Shown in pieces: positions 16,586-24,615 of a DNA stretch of 64,000 nt. Position numbers and translations under genes: made by a program. Under the pieces are notes generated by a model that saw only the letters and a program-made list of their open reading frames with translations, had not been told where the DNA came from and searched no databases. Location: the NCBI RefSeq assembly GCF_002368035.1, contig NZ_AP018224.1:1-64000 (forward strand). Reading direction: 5' to 3'. The first letter of the stretch is position 1. Each line of letters begins with the position of its first letter. This DNA comes from Nostoc linckia NIES-25. GTDB lineage: Bacteria; Cyanobacteriota; Cyanobacteriia; Cyanobacteriales; Nostocaceae.

Positions 16586-17206
16586 ATGAACGAAACTAAA
16601 GTTCGTAAGCAGTACGATCGGTTAGCGGCAATTTACGATCAACGCTGGAGTAATTACGTTGCGAATACGTTGTCGTTTCTCAAAAACTGGGCGCAGATAT
16701 CTTCATCAGATGTTGTGCTGGATATCGCTTGTGGGACAGGGGAGTTTGAGCGGCTGATTCTAACTGAGCAACCGATGCAGCAGATGGTCGGAGTAGACAT
16801 TTCAGACAAGATGCTACTTGTGGCTAAACAAAAATTTTGTAACTATCCCAATGTCTCATTTTACAACGCGTCAGTCTTAGCATTACCCTTTGCAAATAAC
16901 AGTTTCGATGTGGTCGTATCTGCTAGTTCGTTTCACTATTTTGATGACCCTGACGCTGCATTAGCAGAAATGAAAAGGGTTCTGAAGCCGGATGGGAAAT
17001 TAGTGATTTTAGATTGGTGCAGAGATTATTTAGTATGTCAAATATGCGACATAATACTGAAAATTTTTGATCCAGTATACAAGCAGTGTTACTCTCAAGC
17101 TAAATTTCATGAGCTACTTACATCCGCAGGTTTTAATATTTGTCGTGCTACTAAGGTTCGTTTTGGATTGATATGGGGATTGATGGTAGCAACAGCTAGT
17201 CGCTGA
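16586..17206 (+). CDS. class I SAM-dependent methyltransferase (UbiE/Methyltransf_11 type)
   Basis: The ATG at 16586 gives 206 aa; a TTG at 16568 would add six residues. The SAM-binding motif I is VVLDIACGTGEFERL (residues about 44-58), followed by VGVDISDKML with the acidic residue that contacts the ribose. Post-I and motif II/III stretches are FDVVVSASSFHYF and VLKPDGKLVILDW. The substrate is unknown. The conserved cysteine triad of arsenite methyltransferases is not evident, although several cysteines cluster near residues 150-175. It lies between metal efflux genes and an MFS exporter gene, but no metal-regulon box is visible upstream. Confidence 0.85.
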   Translation: MNETKVRKQYDRLAAIYDQRWSNYVANTLSFLKNWAQISSSDVVLDIACGTGEFERLILTEQPMQQMVGVDISDKMLLVAKQKFCNYPNVSFYNASVLALPFANNSFDVVVSASSFHYFDDPDAALAEMKRVLKPDGKLVILDWCRDYLVCQICDIILKIFDPVYKQCYSQAKFHELLTSAGFNICRATKVRFGLIWGLMVATASR

Positions 17207-17371
17207 ATCACAAGTTTTACTTATTCGAGAACGAGCGCTTGTAAGCTGTTGCGTTTTTATTTTAGGGTAATGCTAGAAAAGCAGCCAATCAATAAACAAT
17301 TAATGTTAGACGATTATAGAAATCACACTAAAAACTGTTTGAGCTAAATTAGGATTCAGCCTTTATCTACA

Positions 17372-18544
17372 ATGACAAATATCAAAAGCCTTTTTAAAAC
17401 CCCAGCTTTCAAGTTTGTAATTTTACTCGGCTTTGTTAGCTTATGTGCTGATGCAACCTATGAAGGGGCGCGTAGCATCACGGGAGCTTATCTTGGAGTT
17501 TTGGGTGCTAGTGGCACTGTGGTAGGGCTGGTAGCGGGTTTAGGGGAGTTAATTGGCTATGGTTTTCGCCTAGTTATTGGTTATCTCAGTGACCAGACGC
17601 GAAAATACTGGGGAATTACCACATTCGGTTATTTTATCAATACAGCAGTTGTACCGCTTTTAGCTTTAGCTGGACGCTGGGAAGTCGCAGCAGCTTTGAT
17701 GATTGCTGAACGCACAGGTAAAGCGATTCGCACCCCACCGCGAGATGTGCTACTTTCCCATGCTGCTAGTCAAGTTGGCAGGGGTTTTGGTTTTGGCTTG
17801 CATGAGGCGATGGATCAGATTGGTGCTGTGATAGGGCCACTGGCTGTAGCAGCAGTGCTTTATTTACAAGGAGGGTATCGGAGTGGCTTTGCGGTTTTGA
17901 TTGTGCCAGCAGTTTTAGGGTTAATTGTGCTTTTGATCGGACAACGGCTTTACCCAAATCCCCGTGATTTTGAAGCACACACAGCAACACTCAAAGGAGA
18001 GGGATTACCGCGAGTCTTTTGGATTTATCTTAGTGCCGTAGCCTTAATTGCTGCGGGTTATGCAGATTTTCCTCTAATTGCCTACCACTTGCAGAAAGGA
18101 GCGATCGCTTCCTCTAATACAATTCCTTTGCTTTATGCGGTCGCTATGGGAGTTGATGCTATAGCTGCACTAATATTTGGGCGACTGTTTGACCGTAGGG
18201 GGATTTCTATCCTCATTGTTGCGGTTTTGATGTCATGTTTATTTCCCCCGTTGGCTTTTTTAGGTAACAGTAATCTTGCCCTTTTGGGAATGATTTTGTG
18301 GGGTGTAGGGATGGGGGCGCAAGAATCAATTATGAAAGCTGCGGTTGCGGGAATGGTGCCGATGGACAAACGTGCTAGTGCTTATGGGATTTTTAGTGCA
18401 GGCTATGGCTTATCTTGGTTTTTAGGTAGTGCCTTTATGGGAATTCTTTACGATCGCTCTGTTGGCTCCTTAGTTGTCTTTTCAGTCATTATCCAAGTTG
18501 CAGCAATTCCTATTTTTTGGCAAGTAAGAAAGCACAACATTTGA
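17372..18544 (+). CDS. major facilitator superfamily transporter
   Basis: The product is 390 aa with about 12 hydrophobic segments. MFS loop motifs are visible: GYGFRLVIGYLSDQTRKYW between helices 2 and 3, RTGKAIRTPPRDVLLS in the central part and GRLFDRRG after helix 8. It should be an inner-membrane secondary transporter; the substrate cannot be inferred. The start at 17372 is the only ATG in good position. A perfect 16-bp palindrome (18591-18606) lies 46 bp after the stop. A related but distinct MFS remnant occurs at 62819. Confidence 0.85.
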   Translation: MTNIKSLFKTPAFKFVILLGFVSLCADATYEGARSITGAYLGVLGASGTVVGLVAGLGELIGYGFRLVIGYLSDQTRKYWGITTFGYFINTAVVPLLALAGRWEVAAALMIAERTGKAIRTPPRDVLLSHAASQVGRGFGFGLHEAMDQIGAVIGPLAVAAVLYLQGGYRSGFAVLIVPAVLGLIVLLIGQRLYPNPRDFEAHTATLKGEGLPRVFWIYLSAVALIAAGYADFPLIAYHLQKGAIASSNTIPLLYAVAMGVDAIAALIFGRLFDRRGISILIVAVLMSCLFPPLAFLGNSNLALLGMILWGVGMGAQESIMKAAVAGMVPMDKRASAYGIFSAGYGLSWFLGSAFMGILYDRSVGSLVVFSVIIQVAAIPIFWQVRKHNI

Positions 18545-18590
18545 GATGACTTAGAAAGGCTTGAACTTTTAGAGTGTTAGGTTAAGAGTA

Positions 18591-18606
18591 GCAAAATGCA
18601 TTTTGC
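18591..18606. repeat. perfect 16-bp palindrome
   Basis: GCAAAATGCATTTTGC reads the same on both strands. It lies 46 bp after the MFS stop and lacks a U-run, so it is not a clear terminator; an operator is possible. Confidence 0.4.
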
Positions 18607-18679
18607 CGCTATGCATCGTCTGTACCTTGAATCTAAAGCTGAATTATTAGTTTCAAAGGTAAAGTTTATTATTACTTTA

Positions 18680-18720
18680 CTAGTGGACTTCTACCACACC
18701 ACGAAACATATTCATTGCGA
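18680..18720 (-). pseudogene. C-terminal scrap of a cupredoxin gene
   Basis: The minus-strand translation ends MNMFRGVVEVH then TAG (18682-18680). MNMFRG is the copper-site loop of the cupredoxin encoded at 29960-30922 (CGMNMFRG and CGMNMFHG). The rest of the domain is missing. It lies next to a decayed DUF326 gene. Confidence 0.6.
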
Positions 18721-18740
18721 TATTGTTCAACTTAGTTAGC

Positions 18741-18866
18741 GATCGCGTTTCTTTACCATACTCGCAGATACTACACATAAGCATCAGCAAGGGCGATCGC
18801 GGTCACGCAAGCATTCTAAACAGGCTTCAATGCAACTTTCAAGAGTAGATTTGTAGTTGTAGTCAT
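18741..18866 (-). pseudogene. decayed second copy of the DUF326/Csp-like copper protein gene
   Basis: The minus strand from an ATG at 18866 reads MTTTTN, then needs a one-base shift to continue as STLESCIEACLECLRD, matching LLETCIEACFDCLRD of the intact copy at 1508. Translation breaks again beyond this point, within a GCGATCGC (HIP1) octamer, and the remaining cysteine repeats are lost. Upstream DNA, including a TTTCAT box with the same GCTGA spacer 144 bp before the start, is similar to that of the intact gene. So the whole promoter-gene unit was duplicated and then decayed. Confidence 0.7.
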
Positions 18867-19009
18867 AATTTTCTCCCTAGCTAAATAAGTGAATTAGTTA
18901 TGAAGCTGTAGTTATGCTTCTTATAATTCACGCTAGGCAATTATTGATATAAGAGCATCTAATCTACCTAATGATACGATGCTAATTTCTTCCTAATGAA
19001 TTGCCTAAA

Positions 19010-19026
19010 TTTCATGCTGATTTCAT
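19010..19026 (+). promoter_or_regulatory. TTTCAT-N5-TTTCAT box (site 6)
   Basis: The spacer GCTGA and flanks resemble site 1. It lies 144 bp upstream of the DUF326 remnant on the other strand, like its counterpart at 1647. Confidence 0.7.
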
Positions 19027-19218
19027 TTAGGTATGGTAATAACTCTGGATAATAAGTTATAAAAACTTTATTTGTTTACGAAAAAGTGAATACATAGCTT
19101 AGAACTGTCTATAGTGTTTGAGTCTTAATTGCCAAAAACAAAGTGGCGGGGCAATGAGATGGGCTGAAAGCTTATCAAATAGGCTGAATCGACTATTTTT
19201 GTAGAAATTTACTAAAAA

Positions 19219-19235
19219 TTTCATCTTAATTTCAT
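19219..19235 (+). promoter_or_regulatory. TTTCAT-N5-TTTCAT box (site 7)
   Basis: The spacer is CTTAA. It lies 91 bp before the first DUF2808 gene, followed by GTGACCTGTCAAGC, a flank shared with sites 8 and 11. Confidence 0.75.
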
Positions 19236-19325
19236 AGTGACCTGTCAAGCTGGTTTTGTAAAGGTTCATTCGCTAAGAATAAATCTGCAATCTAGTTGAC
19301 ATAGTTTGTTAATTTAAAACTTGAG

Positions 19326-19805
19326 ATGAAGAGAACACTGGTTTATGCTGCTGTATGTAGTATGGCTATCGCAGCTCTAATTTGTACTGGCTATGCAAAT
19401 GCAAAAACGGATAATAATAAGCTTGCTAATATTGAGAATAATTTGCAATCTGCTCCTACTGGTTGGCAACTTGTTAAAAAGACATTCCAGCTACACATTC
19501 CTAAAAATGGCAAGGCTCTTTCCCAGCTAATTATTGACGTTCCATCTACAGTAGCTGTAAGTAATGATATTGATATATTAGATGATAAAGGTCAAAAAAT
19601 TAAGATTAATTTTTCTGTAAATAGTAGAAGAATTATTATAAATTTTCCTGAACCAGTTACTTCTAGCACTACTATTTTGAAAATAAGTCTCAACAAAGTA
19701 CTACAACCAATTCTTAGTTCTACTTCCACCTATCATCTTTCGGCTAAAGTCGTTGGTAGTGACCTAGAAATTCCTATAGGTGAAGCTCAATTTCCTTCAT
19801 TTTAA
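19326..19805 (+). CDS. DUF2808 exported protein, copy 1
   Basis: The product is 159 aa with a signal peptide of about 26 residues ending near ANAKT. The mature part matches the cyanobacterial DUF2808 family: PTGWQLVKKTFQLHIPKNGK, then LIIDVPSTVAVSNDI and IINFPEPV. Related sequences are small secreted beta-rich proteins of unknown function. It is the first of three tandem paralogues, each with its own TTTCAT box, so it probably responds to the two-component system encoded at 24616. That would make it a metal-stress exported protein. No metal-ligand cluster is obvious, so a structural role in the cell envelope is as likely as binding. Confidence 0.82.
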   Translation: MKRTLVYAAVCSMAIAALICTGYANAKTDNNKLANIENNLQSAPTGWQLVKKTFQLHIPKNGKALSQLIIDVPSTVAVSNDIDILDDKGQKIKINFSVNSRRIIINFPEPVTSSTTILKISLNKVLQPILSSTSTYHLSAKVVGSDLEIPIGEAQFPSF

Positions 19806-19838
19806 TTTATTTGTAGATTTTAATGATAACTGCTGAAA

Positions 19839-19855
19839 TTTCATCTTGATTTCAT
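19839..19855 (+). promoter_or_regulatory. TTTCAT-N5-TTTCAT box (site 8)
   Basis: The spacer is CTTGA. It is 235 bp before the second DUF2808 gene, an unusually long leader. Confidence 0.72.
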
Positions 19856-20090
19856 TATGACTTGTCATGCTAGTAGATAGAGGTAATATACCTCTTCAGC
19901 AAAAACATCACCAAGAATTTGAACCTGATAAGGGCAAGGTAACTAGCTACTTCTCTTGATTAACGGCTGTATTAAGGGGGGTAGTTAAATACGGCTTTTT
20001 CAAGTTTTGATGTATCTATTAAGAGCAGATTCATTTACAAAGAATGAACCTGTAATTTAGCTAACGTATTTAAGAATTTTAGAGATAAAT

Positions 20091-20576
20091 ATGAAGAGTT
20101 CATTAATTTATGCTGTTGTATTGGCTCTGAGTAGTACAGCTATTATTGCTCCTAGCTATGCAAGTGCTAGAACAGATGATAGTAGGGTTCCCCATATTGA
20201 TGGAAATACACAATTCCCTCCCACGCGCTGGGGAACTTTTAGACATACTTTCCGGTTACACGTTCCCCAAAATAGTAAAGCTGTTACCCAACTAATTATC
20301 AGAGTTCCAGACAATGTAACTGTGAGTAATGACGTTAACAATATTGATGTTGTGGATGAAAATGACCATAAGATTAATACTAACGTATCTGTTAACGGTA
20401 AAACAATACTACTAGCTTTCCCCGAACCAGTTGCTCCTAACACTAAATTTGATATTGACCTTAACAAAATAAAAAGACGAAATCTTGGTAATGGTTCTAT
20501 TTACAGCTTCTCGGCTAAAGAGGTTGGCATTGATGCAGAAATTCCTATAGGTGTAGCTTCGTTTCGTCTCTATTAA
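20091..20576 (+). CDS. DUF2808 exported protein, copy 2
   Basis: The product is 161 aa with a signal peptide (cleavage near SYASA). The domain order is the same as copy 1: FPPTRWGTFRHTFRLHVPQN, LIIRVPDNVTVSNDV and LLAFPEPVAPNTKF. It is clearly a tandem duplicate diverged from copy 1. The ATG follows AGAGATAAAT. The 285-bp gap upstream contains a TTTCAT box. The function is unknown; export and metal-linked regulation are the two things the sequence supports. Confidence 0.82.
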   Translation: MKSSLIYAVVLALSSTAIIAPSYASARTDDSRVPHIDGNTQFPPTRWGTFRHTFRLHVPQNSKAVTQLIIRVPDNVTVSNDVNNIDVVDENDHKINTNVSVNGKTILLAFPEPVAPNTKFDIDLNKIKRRNLGNGSIYSFSAKEVGIDAEIPIGVASFRLY

Positions 20577-20603
20577 GCTACAAGTTGAGATAGCAACATG
20601 ATA

Positions 20604-20620
20604 TTTTATATGGATTTCAT
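20604..20620 (+). promoter_or_regulatory. degenerate TTTCAT box (site 9)
   Basis: TTTTAT at 20604-20609 and TTTCAT at 20615-20620 keep the 11-bp period, 61 bp before the frameshifted third DUF2808 gene. One half-site has drifted, in step with decay of its gene. Confidence 0.5.
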
Positions 20621-20680
20621 AAGTAAATGCCAAACTGATAAATAGAAAGTAAATCAAGTTAATTGTTGAGGATAATCAAA

Positions 20681-21155
20681 ATGAAAAAAATGATTTATGT
20701 AGCAGCCATTCACTCTAACGATCGCATCTTCAGTTCCTGCTGTATGGGCAAGTGGAAAACCAGGAGATGCCAGAGGTTCCCATCTAGTCAAAAGTGTTGC
20801 AATTCCTGATTATGTTTATGCTACAGATGCCACTCATAAATTTGAAGTTCATGTGCAAGGTAAACCTCTGGCAGAACTGATGATTAATTTACCTGAAGGA
20901 GTGAAAATTAATAAGGGAATTGAGGTGAAAAATCAATCAGGGCAGAAAATTCCCACGACAGTTTCTATTAATGGACAAAAAACCACAGTAGCTTTCTCGC
21001 AACCAATAAACCCTGAGATGAAGCTATCGATTTTTATGAAAGGAGTTAATACTCCAAGATATAGTGAAATTTGGCAATACCAAGTATATGCTAAGAAAGT
21101 TGGATTCACACAAGAAATTCCACTTGGTACAGCCCAGATTCAGACTTATCCTTGA
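20681..21155 (+). pseudogene. DUF2808 copy 3, frameshifted in the signal peptide
   Basis: An ATG at 20681 starts MKKMIYVAA in one frame. The remaining signal-like stretch (LTIASSVPAVWASGKPGD) and the full DUF2808 domain (SHLVKSVAIPDYVY, then FEVHVQGKPLAELMINLPEG) are in another frame, so a single-base change near 20712 splits the gene. The domain itself is intact to the stop at 21155. An internal ATG at 20853 could only make a cytosolic fragment of 100 aa. Either a recent frameshift or a sequencing error would explain it. Confidence 0.7.
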
Positions 21156-21178
21156 CCTAGACAATATAAATTGACTGC

Positions 21179-21210
21179 TTGGCTTTCCAATCAACTGGAG
21201 ATTCTAATAT
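21179..21210 (+). promoter_or_regulatory. orphan MerR-type promoter
   Basis: TTGGCT (21179-21184), a 20-bp spacer with one intact CTGGAG half-site, and TAATAT (21205-21210) reproduce the layout of the other MerR promoters. It points into the 3' end of the convergent MATE gene, and no + strand gene follows. It is probably the left-over promoter of a lost gene. Confidence 0.55.
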
Positions 21211-21286
21211 AGTTTCAGTTCCTGAAGAACTAACAAATCAGAAAAAAACATAGAGGGTCAAAAGTACTGTTTGTCTTTTGATTCTC

Positions 21287-22648
21287 TTATTTGCGTTGTA
21301 GTGCAAAAAATAGCACTATAATTTCACTGACAGTACCCGCAAGCATTCCATACGCTGCTGAAGTAGCTCCGCTATGTCTAGTAAAAATCAGACTTGCACA
21401 TACTATCAGGGTAAAAGCTGCGGCAACTAATGTTGCAAGGTTAATGAACCAATTTTTTGCTCGGTGAATAAGCAGTCCTTGAAACGTATTTTGCAATGCC
21501 AGGAGCAAGGGTAAAAATGACAGTATTTGTACAACCGGACGAGCTGCTTCCACAAGAGATGAATTATTTCCCAAAAACTGGCCAAGTAGTAGCAATCCTT
21601 TGTCCGTAAACCCAAGAAAAATTGGTATTACAGTAAAACCCAAACCGACAAGAATCACAAAAGCAATAAGTGTTCGCCTAGAAGTTTCTTCATAAGTAGA
21701 AATTACCACTTGTTGAATCATACGTGTACCGTTGGCGATTGAAAGAAGTAACCCCCAGGCGGCGGGCCACACAGCAAGTGCAAGACTGCCATCGAATGAG
21801 CGAGCAATGAGACTTAGGAGTATTACCCTTGCACCCCAAACAATAAGCATTGTTGAGGCTAAAGGAAGATAGTAAAAGGCGACTCCACCAAAGGTTTTAG
21901 GCAGTTTCTGAGTCTCAAAATTTACTTGTTGGTTAAGGATAGAAATAGCACCAAGACGCAAACAAAACCATGTGACCAGTACTGCTTCAATCAGTATGGC
22001 TCCCATCATGGTGATACCTGCAAGAAACGCCCCGTCACTTCTAAGGCTGACTCCCACTGTCAGCGCCACAATTACCCAAGTCAATCGCGCCACACCTGCC
22101 CATCCTACAGCTACACTCTTTTGAGCGCGGATCAGCAACCCCTGAAAGAATCGTCGCCAAGCAATAACGAAGGGCCACAGGAACATCAAAAGAAAAGCAG
22201 TTCTTCCTTGCGCTGCAATAAATGAGCTAACGCCAAATACTTCTAAAAGAAGCCAGTTATATAAAGGCTCCCAAGTGAGTAAAAGAAAAATGCCACTCAG
22301 AGAAAGTCCCGCAATTACTGTAAATTGCCAAAGTGCGCGCCGAGATGCGACATAGCCTCCAAGAGCAGTTGAGGCATGAAGAATCATGATAATGGGGCTT
22401 TCCAGAAATACGGCAACTCCTTTGACTACCCCAACTCCAGCTAATGTCTCTTGCGGAAAGGCTAGGCGACTGAGTGCAGCAGTCTGGAGTGGATCGCCGA
22501 GAGTCATTGCCACATCAGTTAAGGAAAGAGGTATAAACTGGGCGAGTAAAATTAATAGCGATCGCCCTGAAGCTGTGTTATTACTTTCCTGTTCCTGTTG
22601 GGGTGAGGTGTTCATGATATTTTTCAGCAATGTATGATGATAAGCCAC
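21287..22648 (-). CDS. MATE-family-like multidrug/metabolite exporter
   Basis: Up to 453 aa from a GTG at 22648; an ATG at 22615 gives 442 aa and is equally plausible. There are about 12 hydrophobic segments. The start of the membrane domain, LLAQFIPLSLTDVAMTLGDP, and the repeated two-lobe layout resemble MATE or flippase-type exporters. The GTG overlaps the last base of the upstream enzyme's TAG, indicating translational coupling. The pair enzyme-exporter suggests that this protein releases the enzyme's product. A fragment of a second copy lies at 37212-37290. Substrate unknown. Confidence 0.75.
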   Translation of the reverse strand: MAYHHTLLKNIMNTSPQQEQESNNTASGRSLLILLAQFIPLSLTDVAMTLGDPLQTAALSRLAFPQETLAGVGVVKGVAVFLESPIIMILHASTALGGYVASRRALWQFTVIAGLSLSGIFLLLTWEPLYNWLLLEVFGVSSFIAAQGRTAFLLMFLWPFVIAWRRFFQGLLIRAQKSVAVGWAGVARLTWVIVALTVGVSLRSDGAFLAGITMMGAILIEAVLVTWFCLRLGAISILNQQVNFETQKLPKTFGGVAFYYLPLASTMLIVWGARVILLSLIARSFDGSLALAVWPAAWGLLLSIANGTRMIQQVVISTYEETSRRTLIAFVILVGLGFTVIPIFLGFTDKGLLLLGQFLGNNSSLVEAARPVVQILSFLPLLLALQNTFQGLLIHRAKNWFINLATLVAAAFTLIVCASLIFTRHSGATSAAYGMLAGTVSEIIVLFFALQRK

Positions 22649-23751
22649 TAAAAATACACAGGAGTCAGTGAGGCGATCGCATTATCGAGATGCTTTCCTT
22701 CTTTGAGGATAAATCCATAACGCGAAAGCCAATGGTCATCGTAGACTGTCTCAAGGTATCTATCCCCTCGATCTGGATTAACCATCAAAATCCGCGCACC
22801 AGCACCAAGAGAGCGCGCTAGATGCAAGCCACCAGCCACAATTGCCCCTGTTGATGCACCAAGAAGCAATCCTTCACGACGTGCAAGTGCATGACACACA
22901 GAGTAGGCCAGATCCTCTGGTATCACGTAAGCGCGATCAAGCATTGAAAGATCCAGATTAGGTGGAAAGAACGATAACCCAATACCTGTCATTTTGTATG
23001 GTTTTGCTGGCGTTCCCATGATCGCTGAACCCTCGACATCAACGCCAACAATACGTATTTTTGGAAATCGCGGTAGGAGATAACGAGTTATTCCCATTAT
23101 TTGTCCCGCTGTGCTAACACCAACCACGACAGCATCAAGTTCACCAGCAAAGTGGGCTTCAATTTCCCGCGCAGTGTAGTATGAATGTGCCTCAGTATTC
23201 CAAGGATTCAAGTGCTGACATGGATACCAAGCGTTAGGAATAGTCGCGGCAAGTTCACGCGCTCGTTTCATTCTTGCCTTCTGCATCGAGCCTGATTCGT
23301 CTGCCTCATGTAGCGGTACATCCACAAGTTCTGCACCGTATGCTTTCAGCATTCGTCTAAACGGTGGAGCAGTTTTTGCATCGACAACAATAATCACTCG
23401 ATACCCTCGGACTGCTCCTACCATAGCTAGACCAACACCGAAATTTCCTGAGCTTGACTCGATGATCGTACCACCAGGCACAAGAAGCCCTTCTTCCTCC
23501 GCACGCATGACGAGGTAAACTGCATTTTTCTCCTTAATTGACCCTCCGGGATTACAGCTCTCTAATTTCAAAAAGCATTCCGAGGTAAGACATACAGGAG
23601 AAATATTTCTAAGTTTTACAATCGGTACATTTCCTATTGCCTGGGTAACATCAGCAGTCGTAGTATTTTTCCATTTACTATGATTGTTCCACTGAGAGTT
23701 TGAAACGCTCTCAAATGATGAAGATTTTGCAAGCTGATTCATATTAATCAT
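22648..23751 (-). CDS. PLP-dependent cysteine synthase/SbnA-like enzyme
   Basis: The product is 367 aa, fold type II PLP enzyme. The Schiff-base lysine lies in NPGGSIKEKNA (about K73), the substrate loop is ESSSGNFG (98-105), and the phosphate loop is GVSTAGQ instead of the GTGGT of housekeeping CysK. These features and the PLVKL-like start resemble SbnA, which joins O-phosphoserine and glutamate on the way to diaminopropionate-type siderophores, and other specialised members. A 35-residue N-terminal extension precedes the core. It is translationally coupled to a MATE-like exporter and has a TTTCAT box about 285 bp upstream on the same strand, so a metal-responsive amino-acid-derived product is a reasonable inference. 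Plain cysteine synthesis is the alternative. Confidence 0.78.
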   Translation of the reverse strand: MINMNQLAKSSSFESVSNSQWNNHSKWKNTTTADVTQAIGNVPIVKLRNISPVCLTSECFLKLESCNPGGSIKEKNAVYLVMRAEEEGLLVPGGTIIESSSGNFGVGLAMVGAVRGYRVIIVVDAKTAPPFRRMLKAYGAELVDVPLHEADESGSMQKARMKRARELAATIPNAWYPCQHLNPWNTEAHSYYTAREIEAHFAGELDAVVVGVSTAGQIMGITRYLLPRFPKIRIVGVDVEGSAIMGTPAKPYKMTGIGLSFFPPNLDLSMLDRAYVIPEDLAYSVCHALARREGLLLGASTGAIVAGGLHLARSLGAGARILMVNPDRGDRYLETVYDDHWLSRYGFILKEGKHLDNAIASLTPVYF

Positions 23752-24035
23752 CCAAAGAAATCAGAAAGTAGTAGAAATTATCAGAGTTGCATGAACTTCC
23801 TCACTCGCTCGGATTTTTAGTTGCAATATCACTACTACATTGTTTAATTGACGATAAGAATTGTAGTGAAGATTGCTTGTATAGCTCATCACTGCCTAAA
23901 TCTGTTTCAATTTGACCAAAAGTAAATATCAATCAAGTTTTATTGAAAACTACCTAAGTAAACCTTTAAGTCCTGTCCACAAAAATATTAATGTCCACTA
24001 TGGAATCGACCTATTTTTTATCTTGAAGTAGAAAG

Positions 24036-24052
24036 ATGAAATCAAGATGAAA
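24036..24052 (-). promoter_or_regulatory. TTTCAT-N5-TTTCAT box (site 10, minus orientation)
   Basis: On the minus strand it reads TTTCATCTTGATTTCAT. It faces the SbnA-like/MATE operon, whose start is about 285 bp away. Confidence 0.7.
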
Positions 24053-24302
24053 TTTTTTATTTGGTCTTTCATCTTTTATTAAAATCAGTATTAATACGTG
24101 TTATTGTCATTTAATCTACTTCTATCTTTTACGCAGCATTAACTTAAAAAAATCCTCTTAAATACATATATATGAATTACAATTGTCTGCAAAAAATATT
24201 GGTATAACATTTCACTTGTAATTAAAAATTAGAGGCTAACCTCAATTGTTTGCCAATTAATTAACGGTACAAATATTATCAATTTTCTTAAGATAGTCGG
24301 AA

Positions 24303-24319
24303 TTTCATCTTGATTTCAT
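24303..24319 (+). promoter_or_regulatory. TTTCAT-N5-TTTCAT box (site 11)
   Basis: The spacer is CTTGA. It is followed by ATTTACGTGTCAAAAT, similar to flanks of other boxes. It lies 297 bp before the response-regulator start. Confidence 0.72.
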
Positions 24320-24506
24320 ATTTACGTGTCAAAATTATTATTGACTCAATAGATATCTTGCAAAACTTAGTTTCTATAACTCCTCAAACTAAGTTCACAC
24401 CCTATTTAGGCAAGTTAGTCTACTGAGTCTTTTCTGTTTGATTATGTATCGCTAAAATACTAGCCTACTGTTAGGTCTTGTATAGCTTAATTCTAATTCT
24501 TAAGAA

Positions 24507-24523
24507 TTTCATCCTAATTTCAT
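24507..24523 (+). promoter_or_regulatory. TTTCAT-N5-TTTCAT box (site 12), autoregulatory
   Basis: The spacer is CCTAA. TATTTAT about 15 bp downstream can serve as the -10 element, so the box lies at about -35 of the response-regulator promoter. This suggests that the regulator controls its own operon. Confidence 0.75.
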
Positions 24524-24615
24524 ATCTAAATGTCAACCTATTTATAGGGGTATCCCTATTGCAAACTATGCTGACATCACAAATTTACAACGAACCTTTT
24601 ACTACTCAATTTGAT

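Larger units (their letters stand above)
18867..19325. other. intergenic control region between DUF326 remnant and DUF2808 genes
   Basis: Two TTTCAT boxes (19010-19026, 19219-19235) are the only recognisable elements. No gene is supported. Confidence 0.55.
23752..24615. other. long divergent control region between the SbnA-like operon and the two-component genes
   Basis: This region of about 860 bp is A+T-rich and contains three TTTCAT boxes: 24036-24052 (minus orientation), 24303-24319 and 24507-24523. No convincing gene was seen. Confidence 0.6.

Noticed and set aside
16586..17206. Arsenite methyltransferase (ArsM)
   Set aside because: Several cysteines are present but the conserved ArsM cysteine arrangement is not evident, and no arsenic genes are nearby.
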